Assembly (NCBI RefSeq): GCF_006715785.1 | Contig: NZ_VFNX01000001.1 | Location: 2,370,501-2,434,500, forward strand | Length of the DNA: 64,000 bases | Origin: Streptomyces puniciscabiei | GTDB taxonomy: Bacteria > Actinomycetota > Actinomycetes > Streptomycetales > Streptomycetaceae | Reading direction: 5' to 3' | Part shown: piece by piece, positions 1 to 13,447 of the stretch | How positions within the stretch are numbered: the stretch's first letter is position 1 | Layout: every line of letters starts with the position of its first letter | Notes under the pieces: model-generated | Seen by the model: only the letters and a program-made list of their open reading frames with translations | The model's database searches: none | Told to the model about the DNA's origin: nothing | Made by a program: the position numbers and the translations under genes

Positions 1-1770
1 GAGCGCGTTCTGGTGCTGTCGGGCGGGCGCTTCACCGGCCGGCGCACGGCCGCCCTGATGCTGCTGCACCGCCTCGGCGCCCTGCCCGTGCGCACTCTGG
101 TCCGCGACACCGGCGCGAGCGGCCTCGCCGAACAGTTCGGCGGCGAGCAGCAGGCGCGCGGTCACGTCTTGTGCGACCTGGCCCCCCGCCGGGACGAGCC
201 CCTGCGCTGGACCCATCTGCTGGCCGCCCGCGACCGGCTCGCCGAACGGGACGCCTATCTCGTCGTCACGCTCGACCCGAACGCGGCCCTGGACGACGTC
301 ACCGCCGAGGAGTGGCGTCCGCCGGCCGCCGCCGACGTCCTGACCGCCCAGCTGCGCGCCCGCACCGATGAGGAGACGGCCCGGAAACTGCTCGCACTGC
401 CGCAGGTGGCGGACTTCCTCGGGCGCAGCCACCAGCCGCGCGAAGCTGCCGCGTTCGCCAGGCTGCTCGCCCGATACGCGACCGGAGAGGCCAACGAGGA
501 CGCGGTCGGCCGGTTCTCCCTGGTGTCGCTGGAGAACCAGGTTCAGGAGTGGTTCGAAGAGGACGAGAGCCATCTCCACCTGCGTGACAAGGCGTTTCTC
601 ATCGCACTCGCCGCCTTCGACGGCGGTTCGTATGCGCTCACCGCGGAGCTGAGTGATCTGCTCTACCGCTTCCTGCAGGAGACCCAGGACCCCGCGCGCG
701 TCCCCGAGGTCCCCGTCTTCGGCACCCATGTCGGCAAGCGGCTGCAGCTCGCCCGCGCGGAGATGTACGTGGACGACGAGCGCACCCAGTGGGGGCCGGT
801 CACCCAGCAGAAGGCCAGGTTCCGCGACGAACGGACCTGGACCGTGCTGCTGCGCGAGGTGTGGACCGGCCACCCCTCTGCCCGGCCCGCACTGATCCGC
901 TGGCTGCGCCGGCTCGCCGACGACGGCCGCCCACTGGTGCGCACCCGGGCCGCGTCCGCCGTCTCCGTCCTGGCCCACACCGACCTGCCGTCGGCGATGG
1001 CGCTGGTCATCGAACCATGGGCGACCTCCAAGACGTTCCGTCAGCGACTCGCGGCCGTCAACGCCCTCACCCTCGCTCACCTCGCCGGCATGCCCAACGT
1101 CCCGCGCATCCTCGACGCCTGGTGCCAGGGCGACGACCGGCAGCTGCGCTGGGCGGCCGTACGGGCGTATGCGCTGATCGGGCCCGAGCGTCCGGAACAG
1201 GCCCTGGCCGCGCTCCGCAGCGCTGGGCGCCGTCTGTACTACGAGGGCGAGGGCCATCCGGACAGCCTCGACCACGAGATGGCGCGCGAGCTGACCGAGG
1301 CCGTGGAGCTGCTGCTGCTCTCCTCCGCCGCCGATCAGGTCCTGACCGAGTTGTGCGCCCATCTCAACGACGACTACGCCGTGCGTGACCTGACACTCGG
1401 TGGCTTCGTACGGGCCTGCGGGCACACCGAGGACGACGAGCCGTACGGCACCCCGCTGATCCTCGCCTGGTACGCCCGGGCGTCGGCCGAAGGCGGGACG
1501 GCTGCCCGCGAGATCCCGTTCCTGTGGCGTGCCGTGCTGTCCGACAAGGAATCGACGGTCGTCGCACTCGAAGCGCTGCGCACCTGGGTGCTCATCGCCG
1601 ATCGGTCACCGACCGCCGAGTGGGCCCTGGCCGCCTTGCTGCCCACTCTCGGCACCACCCGAGCGGAGTGCCAACGCCTGAGCCATCTGCTGCGCACCAT
1701 GCGAGGCGAGGACGGCGCTCCCCCGCCGCCGGTCGCGGCCCGGCTGCTGGCCACGCTTCCCACCCACTGA
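1..1770 (+). CDS. P-loop/HEAT-like repeat protein, 5' end outside window
   Basis: Frame 1 is open from the first base, so the start lies upstream; the first in-window GTG (13) is probably internal. The visible N-terminus reads VLVLSGG followed by RFTGRRTAAL, which resembles a degenerate Walker A loop (GxxxxGRRT, with Arg in place of the usual Lys). About 80 residues later YLVVTLD could be Walker B. Roughly residues 270-570 are helical, Ala/Leu/Arg-rich and resemble HEAT-type repeats. No membrane segment or signal peptide is visible. It is the first visible gene of a four-gene cassette, with 21 nt to the SPFH-like gene. I infer a STAND-like regulatory NTPase or scaffold. The family name is not certain, and the missing N-terminus could carry an effector domain. 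Confidence 0.6.
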   Translation, partial: ERVLVLSGGRFTGRRTAALMLLHRLGALPVRTLVRDTGASGLAEQFGGEQQARGHVLCDLAPRRDEPLRWTHLLAARDRLAERDAYLVVTLDPNAALDDVTAEEWRPPAAADVLTAQLRARTDEETARKLLALPQVADFLGRSHQPREAAAFARLLARYATGEANEDAVGRFSLVSLENQVQEWFEEDESHLHLRDKAFLIALAAFDGGSYALTAELSDLLYRFLQETQDPARVPEVPVFGTHVGKRLQLARAEMYVDDERTQWGPVTQQKARFRDERTWTVLLREVWTGHPSARPALIRWLRRLADDGRPLVRTRAASAVSVLAHTDLPSAMALVIEPWATSKTFRQRLAAVNALTLAHLAGMPNVPRILDAWCQGDDRQLRWAAVRAYALIGPERPEQALAALRSAGRRLYYEGEGHPDSLDHEMARELTEAVELLLLSSAADQVLTELCAHLNDDYAVRDLTLGGFVRACGHTEDDEPYGTPLILAWYARASAEGGTAAREIPFLWRAVLSDKESTVVALEALRTWVLIADRSPTAEWALAALLPTLGTTRAECQRLSHLLRTMRGEDGAPPPPVAARLLATLPTH

Positions 1771-1791
1771 CCTACCCCTGGACGACACGCC

Positions 1792-3462
1792 ATGCCCTCC
1801 TTCCGGCAACCCGAGTGGCAGCAGCCCGCCGACCGGCACACCCAGCTGGTCGACCCGGTGCTCACCGTGCGGCAGCTGTCCCGCTTCGAGTTCAACTTCC
1901 GCTCCCTGGTCCGTATCGACCACGCACTCGTCTTCTCCACCCCCAAGGGTTCCTACGAGGCCTATCTGCCGCCGCAGCGGCCGACCCGCGCCGAGATCAC
2001 GGCCAGGCGCTATTCAGCCGTCTACGAGGTGGACATGGGGGTCCACCCACATACCTCGACCCTCGCGCTGCCGAGCGACAACGACGCCTTCGAGTTCACC
2101 GCCGAGGTCGACCTGTCCTGGCAGGTGCTGGATCCGGCCCGGTTCGTGGCGAGCGGCCACCGGGACGTGCCCGCCCTGGTGCTCGGCGAACTCCAGCAGG
2201 CCGCCCGGCCGGTGACCCGGGGCTTCCCGGTCGCGGACAGCGCGTCGGCCGAGCGGAAGCTGCTGGAGGCGGTGACCGTGCTGGGGCCGCTGGGGGCGAC
2301 CGCGGGACTCCAGGTCACCTGGACCCTGCGGCTCAAGCGCGACCAGGCCGACATCGAGCACCAGCAGCGGCTGCGGGCCATCGACCACTCCGCCACCGAG
2401 CAGGTCCACGCCGCCCAGCGGGGCATGGAGGTCGACGTCGAGGTGGACCGCAGGCTGCGCCGGCAGGACTCCCTGCAGATCGAGCGGGCCCTCGCGTACG
2501 GCGCACAGCAGCACGAGCTGCTCCTGCAGCAGCAGCGCCGGCAGCACGAGCAGGCCATGCTCGCCGGCGGGCAGCAGCACGAGCTAGCCCTCCAACAGGG
2601 GCGCCAGCACATCGAGTTGCAGCAGATCGAGGCCCAGAAGATCGCGTTCTACCAGTACCACCTGCAGCAGGGCGGGGTGCACGCCTGGGCGCTCCATCTC
2701 GCCCAGCACCCCGAGGACTCGCACCTGGTGATGTCCAGCATGCGCGAGGACCAACTGCGCATGATCCAGGCCCAGATGGACCTGGTGAAGCAGCTGCTGA
2801 GCGGCGACACGGCCGAGAGCTACGAGCTGGAGGGACCCAAGCAACTGGCCCTGCGCACGGTCAGCGACATCCTCAACCAGCGCCTCCCGGGAGTCCCGCA
2901 GAACCCGCCCCTGCTGCCGGGGGGCACCGGCTACGGCCCACCGCTGCCCGACGGATCCGGCTACGGCCCACCAGCACAGCCGGCGCCGGCCCCGCAGCCG
3001 GAGGCGCCGGAGGGAACACCACCGCCGCCGGCCCCCGAGGGGCGGCCCTCCAGTCCTCCGCCGTCTCCGCCATCTCCGCCATCTCCGGCACCGACGACTC
3101 CACCGGCGCCCACGGCAGCTCCGGCGGGTCCCTTCAGCCCACCGGCCCCCACGACAGCCCAAGCGGGCCCCTTCAGCCCACCGGCGCCGCCGGCAGCAGC
3201 TTCGGCAGCGCCTTTCGGTCCGCCGGCCACGGCCCCGGCCCCCTTCCCGCCGCCGCCGGGAATGCCGGGGCCGTACGGCACCCCCGCCGTTCCGCCCCCG
3301 CCACCCCAGCCCGCCTACGCCCCGCCGCCCCCGGCCTGGCAGCCGCCTCCCGGGTACGGCACGACACCGACGGTGCCGGATCCGCGCGCCACGGCGGACC
3401 CGGGCGACGCCGAGGCGCCGGTCGCGCCCGGCGACGAGGACGGCGACGGGAGCGCTCCGTGA
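1792..3462 (+). CDS. SPFH/band-7-like protein with Gln-rich coiled coil and Pro-rich tail
   Basis: The 556-residue protein has three visible parts. Residues about 20-190 are a beta-rich region resembling SPFH/band-7 domains (KGSYEAYLPP, FEFTAEVDLSWQVLDP, then an RxLLEAV-type helix). Residues about 185-330 are a charged, Gln/His-rich coiled coil (HELLLQQQRRQHEQAML, ELALQQGRQHIELQQIE). Residues about 360-530 are very rich in Pro and Ala, with APTTPPAP- and FSPPAP-type repeats. SPFH proteins usually form oligomeric membrane scaffolds that often work with membrane proteases. No strong transmembrane helix is visible here, so it may be peripheral or use the membrane gene next door. Its TGA overlaps the GTG of the next gene by 4 nt, which implies translational coupling. 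Confidence 0.65.
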   Translation: MPSFRQPEWQQPADRHTQLVDPVLTVRQLSRFEFNFRSLVRIDHALVFSTPKGSYEAYLPPQRPTRAEITARRYSAVYEVDMGVHPHTSTLALPSDNDAFEFTAEVDLSWQVLDPARFVASGHRDVPALVLGELQQAARPVTRGFPVADSASAERKLLEAVTVLGPLGATAGLQVTWTLRLKRDQADIEHQQRLRAIDHSATEQVHAAQRGMEVDVEVDRRLRRQDSLQIERALAYGAQQHELLLQQQRRQHEQAMLAGGQQHELALQQGRQHIELQQIEAQKIAFYQYHLQQGGVHAWALHLAQHPEDSHLVMSSMREDQLRMIQAQMDLVKQLLSGDTAESYELEGPKQLALRTVSDILNQRLPGVPQNPPLLPGGTGYGPPLPDGSGYGPPAQPAPAPQPEAPEGTPPPPAPEGRPSSPPPSPPSPPSPAPTTPPAPTAAPAGPFSPPAPTTAQAGPFSPPAPPAAASAAPFGPPATAPAPFPPPPGMPGPYGTPAVPPPPPQPAYAPPPPAWQPPPGYGTTPTVPDPRATADPGDAEAPVAPGDEDGDGSAP

Positions 3463-4004
3463 CGGCCACGGACCCGGCTCCCCCCGGCGCACCGGACGCC
3501 CCGGACGTCCCCGCCGCTGCCGCGCGGCTGTGCGAGCGGCTGCTCGCGGAGACACGCAGCGAGATCGCCCACGCCGACAACAAGGCCTCCGTCCTGGTCG
3601 CCGCGCTCGGGATGACCGCCGGTGTGTTCAGCGGTCTGGTCGCAGGGCGGAAGTGGACCCCGTCCGCCCTGTCCGCGGCCGGCACCGCCGTGTGGTGGGC
3701 CGGGGCTCTGTCGCTCCTGCTCTCGCTGTTCGCCCTGCTGCTCGCCGTACTGCCCCGCTACCAGCTGGGCACGTGGACGCCCGGGGAACCGCTGTCGTAC
3801 TTCGGTGACATCCAACAGGCCGTCCGACAGGGCCGGTTGGACACCGCTCTCGCCGACACCGAGCAGCACCCCATGGCCGGGCTGGCCCGTGCCCTGACCG
3901 AGAACAGCCGGATCGCCGCACGCAAGCACCAGTGGATCCGCACCGGGCTCTGCGCCTTCTGCGCCGGCACGGTCCTGCTGCCCGCATCCCTGCTGATCGG
4001 CTGA
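3459..4004 (+). CDS. Small membrane protein resembling Pycsar effector PycTM (DUF5706)
   Basis: The start is GTG 3459, overlapping the upstream stop (GTGA), and gives 181 residues. After a Pro/Ala-rich leader come an amphipathic helix LLAETRSEIAHADNKAS and a hydrophobic segment VLVAALGMTAGVFSGLVAG, then a second segment (WWAGALSLLLSLFALLLAV), a soluble stretch LSYFGDIQQAVRQG, and a third segment near the C-terminus. The motif of Glu, Ile, Ala, Asp-Asn-Lys-Ala-Ser before the first helix is what I know from DUF5706, the membrane effector of the cyclic-pyrimidine (Pycsar) antiphage systems. In Pycsar, cCMP or cUMP binding opens a membrane-disrupting effector. No pyrimidine cyclase is visible nearby, so either the signal differs or the cyclase lies elsewhere. 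The family assignment rests on motif recall only. Confidence 0.6.
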   Translation: MTATDPAPPGAPDAPDVPAAAARLCERLLAETRSEIAHADNKASVLVAALGMTAGVFSGLVAGRKWTPSALSAAGTAVWWAGALSLLLSLFALLLAVLPRYQLGTWTPGEPLSYFGDIQQAVRQGRLDTALADTEQHPMAGLARALTENSRIAARKHQWIRTGLCAFCAGTVLLPASLLIG

Positions 4005-4056
4005 TCCGCCCGTCCGCAGCCGTCCCCACCCGCACGTGAAGGAACGAACGACCGCC

Positions 4057-5310
4057 ATGACCCAGCCACAGCCCAGGCCCCAGGACCGCCCCGAGCCACC
4101 CGCCCGCCCACACCCCGAGCCGGCCCCGCCGTACCCGCACACGGCACCGCCCTACCCGCAGTCCACCCCTTCCCAGCAGGCCACCGCTGCCGCGTATCCC
4201 CACACAGCTCCGCAGTATCCCCAGACGGCACCACAGGATCCCCAGACGGCACCGCAGTACCCACAAGCGGCACCCGCGTACCCGCAGGCAGCGCCCATAC
4301 CGCCGCAGTACCCGGCGGCGCCTGCGCCGGAGCCCCTGCCCCCGGCCCCCGCCCAGCACCCGCACCACATCGACACCGACCGGGGGCGGGTCTTCCTCTC
4401 CGCCGAGCAGCGGCGGACGGACGCCACGGCCGTGGGGAACCTCCTGCTGCACGTGCCCAACTTCCTGTGCAGCCTCTTCGTCGTCGCCCTGGTCTCGCTG
4501 TTCTTCGGCGGCCTGGGCATCGTCGTCATACTCGCCTGGCTCGCCAGCGGCGCACTCGTGTTCCACCGGCCCACAGAAAGCGCCCTCGCGCGCCATGTGC
4601 TCCGTCTGCGCTACCCCACTCCACAAGAACGCGCCAAACTCGAACCGGTCTGGCGGGAGGTCACGGCCCGCGCCGGCATCGAGGGCCGTAACTACGAGCT
4701 GTGGGTGGAGGACAGCGACGCCCTGAACGCGGTCGCGGCCGCCGGACACATCGTCGGCGTCACCCGCTTCGCCATGAACGGGCTGCCCAACGGCGAACTG
4801 GCCGCCGTCATGGCGCACGAGCTGGGCCACCACGTCGGCGGCCACGCCTGGTCCTCGCTGCTCGGCTACTGGTACGCCCTGCCCGGCCGGGTGGCCTGGC
4901 GGGTGCTGAAGGCGTCCTTCGGCTTCATGTTCAAGGTGTCGCGTGCCTTCGGCTGCTTCGGCGTCGGCTTTCTGGTGCTGTTCGCCGGCGGGATCGCCCT
5001 GGCCACGATCACCAGCTTCTTCGGTTTGCCGCTGCTGATCCTGGCCGTACCGTACGCGCTGGCCGCCGTGGGCCGCCGTGCCGAGCTGCGGGCCGACGAG
5101 CACGCCGCCGGGCTCGGCTTCGCCCCCATGCTGGCGGCCGTACTCGACAAGCTGCACCAGCAGGAGCAGTGGCAGCAGGCCCAGCAGGCCGCTCAGAACG
5201 GCGGGCGTCCCGTCGAGGAGAGCGCACTGGCCCGGCTGCTGTCGTCCCATCCGGACCACTACACCCGGCTGCACCACCTGCAGCCGTATCTGCGGCCGCA
5301 GGGGCAGTAG
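4057..5310 (+). CDS. Membrane M48-family metalloprotease with YPQTAP repeats
   Basis: ATG 4057 follows GAAGGA at 4038-4043 and gives 417 residues. A GTG at 4036 in the same frame is less likely because it lies before that ribosome site. Residues 1-105 are Pro/Gln/Ala-rich with repeated YPQTAP/YPHTAP units and no predicted structure. Two membrane segments follow (VPNFLCSLFVVALVSLFFGG and VVILAWLASGALVF). The active site is HELGHH (His254, Glu255, His258), and ELRADEHA supplies the probable third zinc ligand, Glu343. More hydrophobic segments lie between the two motifs, as in the HtpX/M48 family. It closes the cassette, 52 nt after the PycTM-like gene. A role in membrane-protein quality control, or in activating a neighbour, is inference. 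Confidence 0.8.
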   Translation: MTQPQPRPQDRPEPPARPHPEPAPPYPHTAPPYPQSTPSQQATAAAYPHTAPQYPQTAPQDPQTAPQYPQAAPAYPQAAPIPPQYPAAPAPEPLPPAPAQHPHHIDTDRGRVFLSAEQRRTDATAVGNLLLHVPNFLCSLFVVALVSLFFGGLGIVVILAWLASGALVFHRPTESALARHVLRLRYPTPQERAKLEPVWREVTARAGIEGRNYELWVEDSDALNAVAAAGHIVGVTRFAMNGLPNGELAAVMAHELGHHVGGHAWSSLLGYWYALPGRVAWRVLKASFGFMFKVSRAFGCFGVGFLVLFAGGIALATITSFFGLPLLILAVPYALAAVGRRAELRADEHAAGLGFAPMLAAVLDKLHQQEQWQQAQQAAQNGGRPVEESALARLLSSHPDHYTRLHHLQPYLRPQGQ

Positions 5311-5342
5311 CAGCGGCCGGCCGCACGGCCGGTGAACACGCC

Positions 5343-5376
5343 GAAGGGCGGCCACCCCGAGGGGTGACCGCCCTTC
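5343..5376. terminator. Bidirectional terminator between M48 gene and rpoC
   Basis: A 16-base inverted repeat (GAAGGGCGGCCACCCC / GGGGTGACCGCCCTTC) sits in the 77-nt gap between two convergent genes. One G.T pair lies inside the stem and the loop is 2 nt. It can end both the cassette transcript and the rpoBC transcript. Confidence 0.75.
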
Positions 5377-5387
5377 ATGCTGCTCGA

Positions 5388-9287
<3,900 letters not shown>

Positions 9288-9346
9288 TATGCGTCAATCC
9301 CTCTCAGGGTCGAAAGTCTTTGGTCTGAAACGGGGGCCTGGGGGTC

Positions 9347-9375
9347 GGCGGGGCCCCGTGGGTGGGGGCCCCGCC
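9347..9375 (-). other. Stem-loop in the rpoB-rpoC gap
   Basis: Arms GGCGGGGCCCC (9347-9357) and GGGGCCCCGCC (9365-9375) form a perfect 11-bp GC stem with a 7-nt loop between the rpoB stop and the rpoC start. No T-rich run follows on the minus strand, so it is more likely a processing or partial attenuation site than a full terminator. Confidence 0.5.
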
Positions 9376-9384
9376 GGACTCCCG

Positions 9385-12300
9385 TCAGACCTCTTCGACG
9401 CTGCTCGGCTCGCGCCGGGACAGGTCGATGCCGAGCTCCTCCGCAGCGCGGAAGACGTCCTCGTCGGTGTCACGCATCTCGATGGACATACCGTCGCTGG
9501 ACAGCACCTCCACGTTCAGGCAGAGCGACTGCATCTCCTTGATGAGCACCTTGAAGGACTCGGGGATGCCGGGCTCGGGGATGTTCTCGCCCTTGACGAT
9601 GGCCTCGTAGACCTTCACGCGGCCGGTGACGTCGTCGGACTTGATGGTCAGCAGCTCCTGGAGGGCGTACGCGGCGCCGTAGGCCTCGAGTGCCCACACC
9701 TCCATCTCACCGAACCGCTGGCCACCGAACTGCGCCTTACCACCCAGCGGCTGCTGGGTGATCATCGAGTACGGACCGGTCGAGCGGGCGTGCAGCTTGT
9801 CGTCGACCAGGTGGTGCAGCTTCAGGATGTACATGTAGCCGACCGAGATCGGGTCCGGGAACGGCTCACCGCTACGGCCGTCGAACAGCCGGGCCTTGCC
9901 GGACGGGAGCACCATGCGCTCGCCGTCGCGGTTCGGGATGGTGTGCTGCAGCAGACCCGCCAGCTCGTCCTCGCGGGCACCGTCGAAGACCGGGGTCGCG
10001 ACGTTGGTGCGCGGGGCGACCTGGTCGGCGCCGATGGCCTGCAGGCGCTGGGCCCACTCGTCCGCGAGGCCGGAGACGTCCCAGCCGCGGCTGGCGAGCC
10101 AGCCGAGGTGGATCTCCAGGACCTGTCCCGGGTTCATTCGGGACGGCACACCCAGCGGGTTGAGGATGATGTCGACCGGAGTTCCGTCCTCGAGGAACGG
10201 CATGTCCTCGATGGGCAGGATCTTGGAGATGACACCCTTGTTGCCGTGCCGGCCGGCGAGCTTGTCACCGTCGGTGATCTTGCGCTTCTGCGCGACGTAG
10301 ACGCGGACCAGCTGGTTCACGCCCGGCGGCAGCTCGTCGCCCTCCTCGCGGTCGAAGACGCGCACGCCGATGACCTTGCCGGTCTCGCCGTGCGGCACCT
10401 TCAGCGAGGTGTCACGGACCTCACGGGCCTTCTCACCGAAGATCGCGCGCAGCAGGCGCTCCTCCGGGGTCAGCTCCGTCTCACCCTTCGGGGTCACCTT
10501 GCCGACGAGGATGTCACCGGCGATGACCTCGGCACCGATGCGGATGATGCCGCGCTCGTCGAGGTCGGCGAGGACCTCCTCGGAGACGTTCGGGATGTCC
10601 CGGGTGATCTCCTCGGGGCCGAGCTTGGTGTCACGGGCGTCGACCTCGTGCTCCTCGATGTGGATCGAGGAGAGGACGTCGTCCTGCACGAGGCGCTGCG
10701 ACAGGATGATCGCGTCCTCGTAGTTGTGACCCTCCCACGGCATGAACGCCACGAGCAGGTTCTTGCCGAGGGCCATCTCGCCGTTCTGGGTGGCCGGGCC
10801 GTCGGCCAGCACCTGGCCGGTGATGACGCGGTCGCCCTCGTTGACGATGACCTTCTGGTTGACCGAGGTGCCCTGGTTGGACCGGGAGAACTTGGCCAGG
10901 CGGTACGTGATGTACGTGCCGTCGTCGTTGGCGGTGGTGATGTAGTCCGCGGAGACCTCCTGGACCACACCGTCCTTCTCGGCCTTGACCACGTCGCCGG
11001 CGTCGACCGCGGAGCGGTACTCCATGCCGGTGCCGACGAGCGGGGCCTCGGACTTAATCAGCGGCACGGCCTGACGCATCATGTTCGCGCCCATGAGGGC
11101 ACGGTTGGCGTCGTCGTGCTCGAGGAAGGGGATCATGGCGGTCGCGACCGACACCATCTGGCGCGGCGAGACGTCCATGTAGTCCACGTCCTCGGGGCCG
11201 ACGTAGTCGACCTCGCCGCCACGGCGGCGGACCAGCACGCGGGCCTCGGCGAACCGCATCTCGTCGTTCAGCGGCGCGTTGGCCTGCGCGATGACGAAGC
11301 GGTCCTCCTCGTCGGCGGTCAGGTAGTCGACCTCGTCGGTGACCTGGCCGTCGACGACCTTGCGGTACGGCGTCTCGATGAAACCGAACGCGTTGACGCG
11401 GCCGTAGGAGGCGAGCGAGCCGATCAGACCGATGTTCGGGCCTTCCGGCGTCTCGATCGGGCACATGCGGCCGTAGTGCGAGGGGTGCACGTCACGGACC
11501 TCGAAGCCGGCCCGCTCACGGGAGAGACCACCCGGGCCGAGGGCGTTCAGACGACGCTTGTGCGTCAGCCCCGACAGCGGGTTGTTCTGGTCCATGAACT
11601 GGGACAGCTGCGAGGTGCCGAAGAACTCCTTGATCGACGCCACGACCGGGCGGATGTTGATCAGGGTCTGCGGCGTGATCGCCTCGACGTCCTGCGTGGT
11701 CATGCGCTCGCGCACGACACGCTCCATACGGGCGAGACCCGTACGGACCTGGTTCTGGATCAGCTCACCGACGCTGCGGATTCGGCGGTTGCCGAAGTGG
11801 TCGATGTCGTCGGTCTCGACCATGATCGTGCGGCCGGACTCGGCCACCGTCTCGGTCTCGCCGGCGTGCAGCTTCACCAGGTACTTGATGGTGGCGATGA
11901 TGTCGTCGGTGGTGAGCACGCCGGCGTCCAGCGGCTCGTCCGCACCGAGCTTCTTGTTGACCTTGTAGCGGCCGACCTTGGCGAGGTCGTAGCGCTTCGG
12001 GTTGAAGTGCAGGTTCTCCAGCAGCGTCTGCGCGGCCTCACGCGTGGGGGGCTCGCCCGGGCGCAGCTTGCGGTAGATGTCGAGCAGCGCGTCGTCCTGG
12101 CCCTGGGTGTGGTCCTTCTCCAGGGTGGCGCGCATGGACTCGTACTCGCCGAACTCCTCGAGGATCTGCTCGGTCGTCCAGCCGAGCGCCTTCAGCAGCA
12201 CGGTGACCGACTGCTTGCGCTTGCGGTCGATGCGGACACCGACCATGTCGCGCTTGTCGATCTCCATCTCCAGCCAGGCGCCCCGGGACGGGATGATCTT

Positions 12301-12870
12301 GGCGGAGAAGATGTCCTTGTCGGACGTCTTGTCGATGGTGGAGTCGAAGTAGACACCGGGGGAACGGACCAGCTGGGACACCACGACACGCTCGGTGCCG
12401 TTGATGACGAAGGTGCCCTTGTTCGTCATGAGCGGGAAGTCGCCCATGAAGACAGTCTGGGACTTGATCTCACCGGTCTCGTTGTTGGTGAACTCCGCGG
12501 TGACGAAGAGCGGGGCGGCGTACGTGAAGTCGCGCTCCTTGCACTCGTCGATGGAGTTCTTCGGCGGCTCGAAGCGGTGGTCCCGGAACGTCAGGGACAT
12601 CGACCCGGAGAAGTCCTCGATCGGGGAGATCTCCTCGAAGATCTCCTCCAGACCGGACTTGGTGGGGACGTCCTGACCGTTCTCCAGAGCCTCCTCGACC
12701 CGACTCTGCCAGGCGGTGTTGCCGAGCAGCCAGTCGAAGCTCTCGGTCTGCAGCGCGAGCAGGTTCGGAACCTCGAGAGGCTCCTTGATCTTTGCAAAGG
12801 AGATGCGCAGCGGGGCGGTGCTGGCGCCGTTGTTCATATTCGCGGTCGAGGCATTGCGCGAGGCGGCCAA
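9385..12870 (-). CDS. rpoB: DNA-directed RNA polymerase beta subunit
   Basis: I place the start at TTG 12870 (LAASRNAS), with GGAAGGA 7 nt upstream on the minus strand, giving 1161 residues, the length I recall for S. coelicolor. A longer reading to 12930 lacks this support. Conserved blocks include [38 protein letters not shown] and [20 protein letters not shown]. Within the rifampicin-binding region the sequence reads [14 protein letters not shown]. The Asn (codon AAC at plus-strand 11545-11547, residue 442) stands where E. coli and most bacteria have Ser531. Other rifampicin-contact residues (Gln, Asp, His, Arg) look standard. It is transcribed with rpoC and probably also from its own promoter near 13035-13063. 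Confidence 0.99.
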   Translation of the reverse strand: MAASRNASTANMNNGASTAPLRISFAKIKEPLEVPNLLALQTESFDWLLGNTAWQSRVEEALENGQDVPTKSGLEEIFEEISPIEDFSGSMSLTFRDHRFEPPKNSIDECKERDFTYAAPLFVTAEFTNNETGEIKSQTVFMGDFPLMTNKGTFVINGTERVVVSQLVRSPGVYFDSTIDKTSDKDIFSAKIIPSRGAWLEMEIDKRDMVGVRIDRKRKQSVTVLLKALGWTTEQILEEFGEYESMRATLEKDHTQGQDDALLDIYRKLRPGEPPTREAAQTLLENLHFNPKRYDLAKVGRYKVNKKLGADEPLDAGVLTTDDIIATIKYLVKLHAGETETVAESGRTIMVETDDIDHFGNRRIRSVGELIQNQVRTGLARMERVVRERMTTQDVEAITPQTLINIRPVVASIKEFFGTSQLSQFMDQNNPLSGLTHKRRLNALGPGGLSRERAGFEVRDVHPSHYGRMCPIETPEGPNIGLIGSLASYGRVNAFGFIETPYRKVVDGQVTDEVDYLTADEEDRFVIAQANAPLNDEMRFAEARVLVRRRGGEVDYVGPEDVDYMDVSPRQMVSVATAMIPFLEHDDANRALMGANMMRQAVPLIKSEAPLVGTGMEYRSAVDAGDVVKAEKDGVVQEVSADYITTANDDGTYITYRLAKFSRSNQGTSVNQKVIVNEGDRVITGQVLADGPATQNGEMALGKNLLVAFMPWEGHNYEDAIILSQRLVQDDVLSSIHIEEHEVDARDTKLGPEEITRDIPNVSEEVLADLDERGIIRIGAEVIAGDILVGKVTPKGETELTPEERLLRAIFGEKAREVRDTSLKVPHGETGKVIGVRVFDREEGDELPPGVNQLVRVYVAQKRKITDGDKLAGRHGNKGVISKILPIEDMPFLEDGTPVDIILNPLGVPSRMNPGQVLEIHLGWLASRGWDVSGLADEWAQRLQAIGADQVAPRTNVATPVFDGAREDELAGLLQHTIPNRDGERMVLPSGKARLFDGRSGEPFPDPISVGYMYILKLHHLVDDKLHARSTGPYSMITQQPLGGKAQFGGQRFGEMEVWALEAYGAAYALQELLTIKSDDVTGRVKVYEAIVKGENIPEPGIPESFKVLIKEMQSLCLNVEVLSSDGMSIEMRDTDEDVFRAAEELGIDLSRREPSSVEEV

Positions 12871-13034
12871 GAGGGGGTCCTTCCGAGGGCTCGGACTCAC
12901 TACGCGCGTGCCGGCCCCTCTCCCGTACACAGAGACAGAAACCCCAGGTCAAGGTGGCTTTTGTCGTCAGTGCTCGAGTGAGGGCAGACCCCTGGTGACG
13001 GGCAGGGGACAGCTAACAGGCAGCGCAAAGGGTC

Positions 13035-13063
13035 AGTGTAGCCACTTGGCACACTGATGTCCA
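13035..13063 (-). promoter_or_regulatory. Predicted rpoB promoter
   Basis: On the minus strand TGGACA (-35, plus 13058-13063), a 17-nt spacer, then TACACT (-10, plus 13035-13040). Both hexamers and spacing fit the principal Streptomyces sigma factor HrdB. The start point would be near 13028, giving a leader of about 160 nt before rpoB. Confidence 0.55.
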
Positions 13064-13332
13064 GTGCGGGTTTGTCGAGACCCTCGCTGTGCTCACCACT
13101 CTTGTCAACGCCCTCGGCATGCTGCCCTCAACGCACGTTGATACTGCCCTCTTCGCCGTCGATCCATGCCTCGGATTCGGATCCTTGTGACGACGCGTCC
13201 TGAGAATTGCGCGCTGCGTGCGGTTCGTCAAGGGCTCCCTTGCGGGAACCGGGCATCCGGAGACACGACGAAGATCACCTTACCCCTCACGAACACAGGT
13301 GCAAGGCAGCCCACTCCGGACACCGGGGAACG

Positions 13333-13370
13333 CCGAAGGGCGACCACCCGGATGGATGATCGCCCTTCGG
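13333..13370 (-). terminator. Attenuator/terminator after rplL
   Basis: The minus-strand transcript folds into a 17-bp stem (CCGAAGGGCGATCATCC with GGGTGGTCGCCCTTCGG, allowing G.U pairs) with a short loop. It is placed between rplL and rpoB, where actinobacteria usually lower transcription into the polymerase genes. Confidence 0.65.
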
Positions 13371-13384
13371 TGCGTTCGCGTTAC

Positions 13385-13426
13385 AGCCCTAGGAGGCCAT
13401 TTTCACGCCCGTAGCCCTAGGAGGCC
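13385..13426. repeat. Two direct copies of AGCCCTAGGAGGCC
   Basis: Identical 14-base units occur at 13385-13398 and 13413-13426, just after the rplL stop. Each holds the palindrome CCTAGG. Function unknown; a duplication, or an RNA-processing or binding site, is possible. Confidence 0.6.
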
Positions 13427-13447
13427 GCTTGCGCGGTCGCGAAGGTC

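Larger units (their letters stand above)
12871..13447 (-). other. rplL-rpoB intergenic region (577 nt)
   Basis: No protein gene is supported here. On the minus strand it holds, in order, a duplicated 14-base element (13385-13398 and 13413-13426), a stem-loop with terminator form (13333-13370), a sigma-70-type promoter (13035-13063) and the rpoB leader. It would let the ribosomal-protein and polymerase genes be adjusted separately. Confidence 0.6.

Noticed and set aside
1524..3458. 826-codon frame overlapping the SPFH gene
   Set aside because: Only its end (from GTG 3459) is a gene. The earlier part is Arg/Pro/Gly-rich, out of frame with two well-supported genes.
12871..12930. Longer RpoB N-terminus ([11 protein letters not shown])
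   Set aside because: A good ribosome site and the known family start support TTG 12870.
13385..13426. Attachment-site core from the AGCCCTAGGAGGCC duplication
   Set aside because: No integrase, tRNA or foreign DNA next to it; kept only as a direct repeat.
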